Assembly (NCBI GenBank): GCA_947502965.1 | Contig: CANNCG010000030.1 | Location: 1 to 11,086 of the forward strand | Direction: 5' to 3' | Length of the DNA: 11,086 nucleotides | DNA from: a bacterium | GTDB taxonomy: Bacteria; Margulisbacteria; Marinamargulisbacteria; SXXA01 | In this document: piece by piece, positions 5,522 through 11,086 of the stretch | How positions within the stretch are numbered: the stretch's first letter is position 1 | How the letters are laid out: every line of letters starts with the position of its first letter | Position numbers and translations under genes: made by a program | The notes under the pieces: model-generated | Database searches by the model: none | Told to the model about the DNA's origin: nothing | What the model saw: the letters and a program-made list of their open reading frames with translations, nothing else

Positions 5522-7237
5522 ATGTTGAAACATATCGCTCTTGGAAAACATGCGGTTGACTGTAGCTCATGTTCACAAGAATCTACGGGTTCTAAGCAGT
5601 CATCTTCTTCTTCTTCTTCTAAGGAATTTGATATTAAATTAAGGGCGATTGCGGATTCTAAGATAAAATCCACTTTTGCGCGCAATCTACCTATGGCATT
5701 ACAGGATAAAGGGCTTCCGATATTTATCAAAGCGCTCCTTGTGGCAAGAATGAGCGCGATGGAACGGATTTTGGGTAAGATGGCATTACAGTCACCATCC
5801 AAGTTATTGATGCGTAGTGATCGCGAGGGGTCTCATTTTGATAAGTACACAGAGGTAAGTACGCAATTAAAAGCCGACTTAATCATGCATAAAGACTCTG
5901 CGGGTGTTACTTTTTCAGGAAGAAGTCTCAAGCTCTTTTCATGGTGTCAGGCAGAGCTCACAGAGACGGCACACCCGCTGGTTGGTTTTCTAATGGATGC
6001 ACTGACTACGTCAGAGAGCAAATCAGACGTAGAAGCACGGTTTAAAAAGTTGACCGATAGTTGCAATCTTCTTATTATGCACATCACCTGTGGCGATGAT
6101 ATATCGGATAACATTCAAGATGAAGTACTGGTTCCTCATTTTGTAAATATGCCACTATCCGATGAGATTCGGGCGTCAAAAGGACTCCCCTCCAGAGCCG
6201 AATCGCTAGCGTTTGTTGCGCATCATCGTGATGGCATTTTTTCCGCATATTACGAGACGGCTGTCGAGATTTGGGAGGATGCGATCGCGCAGCTTCGCGA
6301 TCTCTTTGGGGAAAAATGGACATCTATAGAAAGCGATTTTTTGACGCTTCACGAAAAGGTTATGCAGTCCCTGACCTATTCTATTTTCATGAATATACAG
6401 CCCCATGATGAGACTATTACCGACGAGAGCATATTAGAAAATCTAGCACCAAATATGATGGTCGAGTGTTTTCGCTTTTTGGAAAAATCGCTTGTGGCGC
6501 AAATAGCCGATGAGCGTGGGCTATCTTTGCCAGGGGCATCTGACATTGCTATTTGCGATGCCCTTGTTTCTCAATCTCAAAAAAGTGCTTCGCTTGCAAA
6601 TTCAACTGCAACAGCTGCTCGGGAAATGCGGGAAAATGACATTTCGAATCCTATTCCGTTTTCCCTCAACAAAAGCTATATGGGGAGTTTGAAAGAAGAT
6701 GGGCTAGAGCTTGGAGATGTTTTTGAGAAATTTTTAAAAAAGAATGGGTATCCCAATCATTTTTTTGCTCAGTACGAGTATGATGATGACAAAGCACCCA
6801 CCGGTTTTGATTGTTTGGACTTGCAGATTCTGAGAAAACTGGCCATGCGGCGCGTTATGGAAACATTGGGAGCCCTGGAATCACGTGGTTTAACCATCGA
6901 TTCCGAAAATTATTTTTTGGTTGCTTTGGCAAAAGAAACCATGGGCAAAATTTCTGAATCAAAAAACGAGCTTCATTATCGTGATGCCAAGACACTCAAA
7001 AAATTGACCACCCACATTCAGTTAATAGACCTGTTTTTTGACAACAGATTGGCTGAAACAAAGGTAGAAGAGACATTGTTTCAGAAATGGGCAAAAGATA
7101 TTTCTGGGATGCGTGAATCTGTAGCTGGGATTGAGAGTGAAACGCTTTCTGGGCATGCACAGACCTACGTAACCTCTTGGGAAGACTTTCTCTGTATGTA
7201 TCTTCTTTTCAAACGTGCCTACGATGGCACGATCTAA
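5522..7237 (+). CDS. Unrecognised 571-residue protein with a DDISDN motif
   Basis: I do not recognise this protein. It has no signal peptide or clear membrane segment. The N-terminus carries a Ser-rich linker (residues 27-33, seven Ser from a TCT microsatellite) between charged stretches. A mostly helical body follows. Residues 183-201 read LLIMHITCGDDISDNIQDE; a hydrophobic helix ending in DDxxDN resembles the first Asp-rich, Mg-binding motif of class I prenyl/terpenoid synthases. A second candidate is AREMRENDISN (366-376), at roughly the place where a second metal motif would come, though the NSE pattern is not exact. The C-terminal 190 residues are charged and have no motif I can name. 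A helical isoprenoid-synthase-like fold is a weak inference. It follows a duplicated structured leader and precedes a sensor kinase by 102 bp. AT-rich codon use matches the flanking block, not the uvsE cassette. Confidence 0.6.
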   Translation: MLKHIALGKHAVDCSSCSQESTGSKQSSSSSSSKEFDIKLRAIADSKIKSTFARNLPMALQDKGLPIFIKALLVARMSAMERILGKMALQSPSKLLMRSDREGSHFDKYTEVSTQLKADLIMHKDSAGVTFSGRSLKLFSWCQAELTETAHPLVGFLMDALTTSESKSDVEARFKKLTDSCNLLIMHITCGDDISDNIQDEVLVPHFVNMPLSDEIRASKGLPSRAESLAFVAHHRDGIFSAYYETAVEIWEDAIAQLRDLFGEKWTSIESDFLTLHEKVMQSLTYSIFMNIQPHDETITDESILENLAPNMMVECFRFLEKSLVAQIADERGLSLPGASDIAICDALVSQSQKSASLANSTATAAREMRENDISNPIPFSLNKSYMGSLKEDGLELGDVFEKFLKKNGYPNHFFAQYEYDDDKAPTGFDCLDLQILRKLAMRRVMETLGALESRGLTIDSENYFLVALAKETMGKISESKNELHYRDAKTLKKLTTHIQLIDLFFDNRLAETKVEETLFQKWAKDISGMRESVAGIESETLSGHAQTYVTSWEDFLCMYLLFKRAYDGTI

Positions 7238-7254
7238 TCACTAGCCTTAGTGAT
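7237..7254. terminator. Hairpin at the end of the 571-residue gene
   Basis: ATCACTA and TAGTGAT form perfect 7-bp arms around GCCT, starting at the last base of the TAA stop. No T run follows, so termination is uncertain; it may be a weak or mRNA-protecting hairpin between this gene and the kinase. Confidence 0.4.
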
Positions 7255-7260
7255 GGTTAT

Positions 7261-7288
7261 TTGAAAGTGGGGTTCGGGTATGTATTAT
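7261..7288 (+). promoter_or_regulatory. Possible promoter of the histidine kinase
   Basis: TTGAAA (7261-7266) and TATTAT (7283-7288) are separated by 16 bp, close to the sigma70 consensus, and lie about 50 bp before the kinase start. This would allow kinase expression independent of the upstream gene. It is a pattern match only. Confidence 0.3.
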
Positions 7289-7326
7289 TTATAAACGTGC
7301 ATTTGATAGTACTGTTTGACTATTTC

Positions 7327-7334
7327 AGGGGAGG
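7327..7334 (+). promoter_or_regulatory. Strong ribosome binding site of the kinase
   Basis: AGGGGAGG lies 5 nt before ATG 7340 and fixes that start. It is much stronger than the sites of the neighbouring genes. Confidence 0.75.
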
Positions 7335-7339
7335 TATAA

Positions 7340-8674
7340 ATGACGTCTCTACAAGATCGTAACCTACTCACATCAAGAATTTCGATTATTTTTTTGGTGG
7401 TATGTTTGCCGTATTATCTAATTTTTGACTATCTTGGTTTGTATCACGCCCGTGCATTTGTGTTGCCTACTGCGGCTCCGGCGATAATTTCGCTTTTGTT
7501 GTATCGGTCTGGCTGGCATGCGGCTAGCAAATTAATACTTATTTTGGGAACCGGGCTTTGTCTCTTGATGGCGTCCAATATTTTGGGTGCAGGTGCTGGT
7601 ATGGAAACCTTGATTCTGTCGCTCTTGCCACTTCCTTTTTTGCTTTTTGGTTTTAGCGAAAAGAGATTTGTTTTTATCTGTGTGGTAGGCATTTTTGTGA
7701 CCTATGTAGGCATGGTGCATGGTTTTGCTGCCCACATTGTTACACCAGAGATCATGAGTGATGAAACCTCTGGGTTGATCATGTATTTAGCGGGAATCAC
7801 GACTTTTTTGCTATTGGGTTTGTCTTCTAGCGCCTATTTTATTTCTAGGCATCATGATTTAGAACAAATTTTTGAAAAAAAGCAGGCCTTGGAAACCAGT
7901 AATGATCAATTGCAAGTGTCGAACAATACCCTCCAAACCGCCTACGAAGACCTCCAAGACCAGCAAAACCTTTTGGAAAAAGCGTGGCATGATTCGGTGT
8001 ATGCCCAGCTGACGCGTACCATCGCGCATGAGCTCAAAAATCCTCTGTTTGAATTTGGCATGATCATCGGTGCACTCGAAAAATCTCTGGATGACCGGGA
8101 AACAGCGATGATGTTTATCACGAGTTTGGCGACCACGATTGAAGAGCTCATGGCGCTGGTGAACGCCATGTTGGAGTCCGGCGGTGCCAGTGTTGGCGAA
8201 TACCAAGCCATTCAAATTGCGGATGTCATGCGCCGTGTTCTCATTTTGGCAGAAGGGTCTATCCACAAACGCAATATTCGCTTGATCAAAGAAATGTCTG
8301 ATTTGCCCTTGATTATGGGCGATTCAAGGTCTTTTTTGATGGTTTTTTCAAACTTAATCGTGAATGCGATGGAAGCCATGGGCGATGAAAATGGCGCTGG
8401 TAGGGAGCTCCATGTCCGCGTTATGAGGGACCTTGCGCCTGCTGAGGGGCGTCAAGGTGTTGTGATAGAAATCGCAGACACCGGTGTTGGGATACCGAAG
8501 TCCCGACAATCCTCCCTATTTAAGGGGGGCCACTCCACCAAAGGGATGGAAGACCGCCAGCGCGGGATGGGACTCTCCCTCGTCTGGAAACTCATTGACC
8601 AAATGGGCGGTGAGATCTCCGTTCATTCGGACCCAGACAGCCAGCAGGGGACGATGTTTCGGATTGTAGTTTGA
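7340..8674 (+). CDS. Six-TM sensor histidine kinase, orphan
   Basis: A membrane sensor kinase of 444 aa. Residues 1-167 hold about six hydrophobic segments (roughly 13-30, 40-58, 62-82, 90-104, 108-128, 145-167) with almost no extracytoplasmic domain, so the signal is probably membrane-borne or a small lipophilic molecule. A coiled coil follows (about 172-214, repeated Leu and Gln). Then comes the H box TIAHELKNPL with phospho-His230, the N box FSNLIVNAMEA (336-346), the G1 box DTGVGIP (380-386), the F-box-like LFKGGHSTK (393-401) and the G2 box GMGLSLV (409-415); the kinase looks complete. No receiver or DNA-binding regulator is encoded in the window, so its partner is elsewhere. The six-TM-plus-kinase layout recalls CqsS/LqsS-type quorum sensors, but only by architecture. 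A repeat element begins 8 bp after its stop. Confidence 0.9.
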   Translation: MTSLQDRNLLTSRISIIFLVVCLPYYLIFDYLGLYHARAFVLPTAAPAIISLLLYRSGWHAASKLILILGTGLCLLMASNILGAGAGMETLILSLLPLPFLLFGFSEKRFVFICVVGIFVTYVGMVHGFAAHIVTPEIMSDETSGLIMYLAGITTFLLLGLSSSAYFISRHHDLEQIFEKKQALETSNDQLQVSNNTLQTAYEDLQDQQNLLEKAWHDSVYAQLTRTIAHELKNPLFEFGMIIGALEKSLDDRETAMMFITSLATTIEELMALVNAMLESGGASVGEYQAIQIADVMRRVLILAEGSIHKRNIRLIKEMSDLPLIMGDSRSFLMVFSNLIVNAMEAMGDENGAGRELHVRVMRDLAPAEGRQGVVIEIADTGVGIPKSRQSSLFKGGHSTKGMEDRQRGMGLSLVWKLIDQMGGEISVHSDPDSQQGTMFRIVV

Positions 8675-8681
8675 GCGCTGG

Positions 8682-8846
8682 TTATCCCCATTCCCAAAAC
8701 AAAACAGGGAGCGGATGCCTTTCCAAAATCAGACGTGTCGCCCCGTGCGCAGTCGCAGCGCCCTCTCAGCCACAGACGTAGTCACCTATGCGCAATAGGT
8801 GACCGCCTCGATTTCAAATCCAGGTTTTATTCTGGAAGGTTTTTAT
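8682..8846 (+). repeat. Palindromic repeat element, copy 2, with 43-bp insertion
   Basis: Starts TTATCCCCATTCCC and ends TTCTGGAAGGTTTTTA, in the same orientation as copy 1 and more degenerate. It contains 43 extra bases (8737-8779) relative to the other copies, flanked by a direct repeat CAGACGT (8730-8736 and 8773-8779). A perfect hairpin GTCACCTAT-GCGCA-ATAGGTGAC lies at 8781-8803, stronger than the matching part of the other copies. Confidence 0.75.
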
Positions 8847-8931
8847 GCCTAGCCCTTTCGTTTTGCGACATCGTGGCGCGCCCTTTTGGGGGCTGATGCA
8901 GGTAGATCTCGTTTCTTTTTTTGTATTGGTA

Positions 8932-8954
8932 TATACCCATCTGGAACGGGTATA
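8932..8954. repeat. Tip-only remnant of the palindromic element
   Basis: TATACCC (8932-8938) and GGGTATA (8948-8954), with CTGGAAC before the right tip, are the two ends of the element brought together with the interior gone. It looks like an internally deleted copy. Confidence 0.5.
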
Positions 8955-8989
8955 GTAAAAACTCTGATAAATGGGAATACCTGTCTGGC

Positions 8990-9105
8990 TATACCCGTTC
9001 CAAAGTGAAACCCGGATTTCAAATCGTGGCGGGAGCCTATTCTTATAGGTGACTAGAGCGGTTTGGAAAGGCATCCGTTCCCGGTTTCATTTTGGGATGC
9101 GTATA
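8990..9105 (-). repeat. Palindromic repeat element, copy 3, inverted
   Basis: Read on the minus strand this 116-bp copy runs from TATACGCATCCCAAAATG to CACTTTGGAACGGGTATA and follows copy 1 along its whole length. It has the internal CCTAT-AAGA-ATAGG hairpin. It is opposite in direction to copies 1 and 2, so the block 4678-9105 is bounded by the element in inverted orientation. It also marks the left edge of the GC-rich uvsE cassette. Confidence 0.85.
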
Positions 9106-9204
9106 TTTTGAAAAGCGTTAGAAAGGAGAGAGGATCGATTCAGTCACAAAAAAAGGATCTCGGAGGCGCTGATTCTTCTTCCGGCTATCGTCGAGCAATA
9201 AATC

Positions 9205-9330
9205 ATGATGACAAAGCGCGACAAACTCAGAGAAGAAACCCAAGGCCTCGCCCACCGCTACGCGTGGCAGCACGCCGCGATGGCGGGGTTCAAGACGTCG
9301 CTGCTGTACCAATCTTTTATAGGAGAATGA
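9205..9330 (+). CDS. Small ORF of 41 residues before the SDR gene
   Basis: ATG ATG at 9205 opens a 41-residue frame (MMTKRDKLREETQGLAHRYA, then WQHAAMAGFKTSLLYQ...) ending at TGA 9330. Its last codons contain the AGGAG of the SDR gene, suggesting coupling. Base use is GC-rich like the SDR and uvsE, which favours coding. Its own ribosome site is poor, and I do not recognise the family. It may be a small basic protein of the cassette or the remnant of a larger gene. Confidence 0.35.
   Translation: MMTKRDKLREETQGLAHRYAWQHAAMAGFKTSLLYQSFIGE
9321..9325 (+). promoter_or_regulatory. Ribosome binding site of the SDR gene
   Basis: AGGAG lies 12 nt before ATG 9338, within the end of the 41-residue frame. 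The spacing is somewhat long, but no other start fits better, since the nearer ATG codons stop at once. Confidence 0.6.
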
Positions 9331-9337
9331 TGATTTT

Positions 9338-10087
9338 ATGAACACTAACGACAAACCAGTCATTTTGATTGTTGGCGGCGCGGGGGGCATCGGTTCTGCC
9401 GTGACTCGCCGCCTGGCGCAGAGTTGCCGTTTGGTCATCGCTGGCCGAAATGCCGAGCGGTTACAAAGCATTGCCACAGAGACCGGCGCACAGGCCGTGG
9501 TTCTCGATGCCCGCGACAGCACGGCTGTGGATAGTGAATTCCAATCGATGTTGGCCACTTGGGGGCAGTTGGATGGCGTGGTGAACTGCGCCGGTTCGGT
9601 GCTGTTGAAACCCGCCCACCTGATCACGGACCAAGAATTTGCTGAGACCCTGTCCTTGAATCTAACCACGGCCTTCAATGTGGTGCGGGCTGCCGCGCGG
9701 ATTATGATGCGTCAACCGGAAGGCGGCAGTATTGTCCTCTGTTCCTCGGTCGCAGCGAGGCGGGGACTGGTAAACCACGAAGCGATTGCAGCAGCCAAGG
9801 CGGGAGTAGAGGGTCTGGCATTGGCCGCGGCGGCCAGCTATGCGCGCTATCGCGTCCGCGTGAATTGTGTCGCGCCCGGCCTGACCCGAACGGAACTGAC
9901 GCGATCTTTGACGCAAAATGAGAACACCGCAAAGATGTCTGCCGCCATGCATCCGCTGGGGCGAATTGGCGAGCCCGCCGAGGTGGCCTCAGCGATCTGC
10001 TGGCTGCTGAATCGAGAACAGGGATGGGTGACCGGTCAGGTGATCGGCGTTGACGGCGGCCTCGGCCACATCCAAGCGCGAGGGTGA
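9338..10087 (+). CDS. SDR-fold protein lacking the catalytic Tyr
   Basis: A short-chain dehydrogenase/reductase fold protein of 249 aa, normal length for classical SDRs. The NAD(P)-binding GGAGGIG (13-19) is intact, followed by AGRN (a basic residue after strand 2 suggests NADP(H)), NCAG (83-86), the catalytic Ser region IVLCSS (S137), and the C-terminal VNCVAPGLTRT and GQVIGVDGGLG blocks. The YxxxK motif reads IAAAK (150-154), so Lys is kept but the catalytic Tyr is Ile. A normal oxidoreductase reaction is therefore doubtful; it may bind cofactor in a structural or regulatory role, or use another proton donor. It sits directly before uvsE, overlapping by 4 nt (GTGA), so a role linked to UV or light response is inferred from context only. 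Confidence 0.85.
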   Translation: MNTNDKPVILIVGGAGGIGSAVTRRLAQSCRLVIAGRNAERLQSIATETGAQAVVLDARDSTAVDSEFQSMLATWGQLDGVVNCAGSVLLKPAHLITDQEFAETLSLNLTTAFNVVRAAARIMMRQPEGGSIVLCSSVAARRGLVNHEAIAAAKAGVEGLALAAAASYARYRVRVNCVAPGLTRTELTRSLTQNENTAKMSAAMHPLGRIGEPAEVASAICWLLNREQGWVTGQVIGVDGGLGHIQARG

Positions 10088-11058
10088 AGATGACGCACAC
10101 GTCCAAAAATAAATCTGCCAATGCACACCATGGCGGAATGCGCCTCGGGCTATGCTGCATGTTTGTGCGTGAACCGATCCGGTTTCGCACCACGACGGCC
10201 AGCGCAATGCTGCGTCTCGGCCAGCGTGAGCGGCTGGCCCGGTTGGCGGAACTCTGCCTCATCAACGCCGACGCGCTGCTGTCCGCGCTGGGTTACTGCG
10301 CGGCGAACGGTATCGGCGCGTTCCGGGTGAACAGCCAGATTCTCCCCATCAAGACACACCCGGCGGTCGGCTATGCAGTGGAAGAATTGCCGGGAAGCAA
10401 CGCCATCGTAGCGCGCTTCAGGGAATGCGGCGTATTTGCCCGCGAGCATGACCTTCGGCTGTCGTTTCATCCCGACCAGTTCGTGGTGTTGAACTCGCCA
10501 AATCCACGGACGCTGGAACATTCTCTGGCCGAAATGGAGTACCAGACGGAGGTCGCCGAATGGATCGGCGCGGATACCATCAACATCCACGGTGGTGGTG
10601 CGTATGGCGACAAGGCCTCTGCCCTGCGCGTCCTGCGCACGACCATCGCGAACCTGCCGGATCGGGTGAGATCGCGTCTGACGTTGGAGAATGATGACAA
10701 GATTTATACGCCCAACGATCTACTGCCTGTTTGCGCCGACACTGGCGTGCCATTGGTCTATGACGCTCACCATCATCGGTGCTGCCCGGATGGCGCGACG
10801 CTGGAAGCAGCGACCGAAGCCGCGCACGCGACATGGGGGCATCTGGAGCCGTTGTTTCACATCTCCAGCCCACTGGAAGGCTGGGACGGTCCGAAGCCAC
10901 AACGGCATCATGATTACATCGATTCGGAAGATTTTCCTAAAGAATGGCTTGGCTGGCCGCTGACGGTAGAGGTGGAAGCCAAGGCAAAGGAACTGGCCGT
11001 GGCCCGGCTCCAGCGCGATCTGCTTTCGGTAGTTGGCGAAGTCAGAAAACGAGGATAG
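10084..11058 (+). CDS. uvsE: UV DNA damage endonuclease UvsE (UVDE)
   Basis: UvsE nicks DNA immediately 5' of UV photoproducts (cyclobutane dimers, 6-4 products) and some other lesions, opening an excision route independent of UvrABC. It is a TIM-barrel enzyme with a three-metal centre. Visible motifs, numbered from GTG 10084, are RLGLCC (20-25), FRVNSQILP (80-88), SFHPDQFVVLNSP (127-139, metal His129), NIHGGGAYGDK (167-177, His169), LENDDK (201-206, Glu202), VYDAHHHRC (225-233, metal Asp and His), HISSP (259-263) and RHHDYID (274-280). Length of 324 aa is usual, so it looks complete. The start is GTG 10084, overlapping the SDR stop, or ATG 10090, which has GAGGGTG upstream; the first ~18 residues are not conserved in kind. 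GC-rich like the SDR, it probably arrived with it. Confidence 0.95.
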   Translation: MKMTHTSKNKSANAHHGGMRLGLCCMFVREPIRFRTTTASAMLRLGQRERLARLAELCLINADALLSALGYCAANGIGAFRVNSQILPIKTHPAVGYAVEELPGSNAIVARFRECGVFAREHDLRLSFHPDQFVVLNSPNPRTLEHSLAEMEYQTEVAEWIGADTINIHGGGAYGDKASALRVLRTTIANLPDRVRSRLTLENDDKIYTPNDLLPVCADTGVPLVYDAHHHRCCPDGATLEAATEAAHATWGHLEPLFHISSPLEGWDGPKPQRHHDYIDSEDFPKEWLGWPLTVEVEAKAKELAVARLQRDLLSVVGEVRKRG

Positions 11059-11070
11059 GGTAATCGCTAA

Positions 11071-11086
11071 ATGAAGAAATTAAACG
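11071..11086 (+). CDS. Possible start of the next gene (partial)
   Basis: ATG 11071 opens MKKLN and runs off the window. It lies 12 bp after uvsE, with a purine-rich GAGGATAGGG about 10 nt before it. Too short to identify. Genes near uvsE are often light- or repair-related, but nothing here shows that. Confidence 0.3.

Larger units (their letters stand above)
5194..5569 (+). repeat. Tandem leader duplication, copy 2
   Basis: This is the second copy of the 376-bp unit, running into the first ~16 codons of the intact 571-residue gene. It keeps the better ribosome site (AAGGA at 5508-5512) and the open frame, so it is the functional leader. Both copies share an AT-rich TTATATATATCC tract (near 5435 here), a possible -10 region, but I cannot assign a -35 box. 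Confidence 0.9.

Noticed and set aside
9063..9341. Plus-strand frame of 92 codons before the SDR gene
   Set aside because: It starts within the palindromic element and is Arg-rich out-of-frame reading of the GC-rich sequence; the 41-codon frame is the better candidate.
9118..9678. Antisense frame of 186 codons across the SDR start
   Set aside because: It overlaps the well-supported SDR N-terminus and the GC-rich codon bias explains the open frame.

Overview
The window looks like a chromosomal segment of a proteobacterium of moderate GC content, probably with an accessory-rich genome. The evidence is the gene order (nucleotide-kinase-like ATPase, murA, periplasmic polysaccharide deacetylase, HAD-IIA phosphatase), an IS5-type transposase remnant, a bacterial two-component kinase, and a GC-rich UV-repair cassette whose base composition differs from the rest. 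I cannot name a genus from sequence alone.

Layout: (1) Positions 1-421 hold the 3' end of an IS5-family transposase gene, frameshifted in a C run, followed by a 43-nt perfect palindrome. (2) Positions 487-848 (minus strand) hold a broken gene of unknown function that can only be read by joining frames; a 13-bp palindrome lies in its upstream region. (3) Positions 849-1220 are non-coding with a 29-bp tandem repeat. (4) Positions 1221-4724 form a plus-strand cluster: a 19-codon leader ORF overlapping the start of a P-loop nucleotide-kinase-like gene, then murA (14-nt overlap), a 31-nt hairpin, a NodB-type polysaccharide deacetylase with a signal peptide, and a HAD-IIA phosphatase-like gene (4-nt overlap). 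It is consistent with an operon for peptidoglycan and envelope work.

(5) Positions 4678-9105 are an accessory block bracketed by copies of one inverted-repeat element (about 117 bp, tips TATACCC...GGGTATA). It contains a 376-bp leader region present twice in tandem, each copy with a strong stem and a terminator-like T run. Next come an unrecognised 571-residue protein carrying a prenyl-synthase-like DDISDN motif and an orphan six-TM sensor histidine kinase. The first element copy also supplies the last 14 codons and the stop of the HAD gene. (6) From about 9200 to the end the sequence is clearly GC-richer: a 41-codon ORF, an SDR-fold protein whose catalytic Tyr is replaced by Ile, uvsE (UV damage endonuclease), and the first codons of a possible next gene.

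The most unusual part is the block 4678-9105: a duplicated structured leader, an unknown helical protein with an Asp-rich metal-binding-like motif, and a membrane sensor kinase, all between copies of a small palindromic element. Several frame breaks in the window fall on or near homopolymer runs, so some may be sequence errors.
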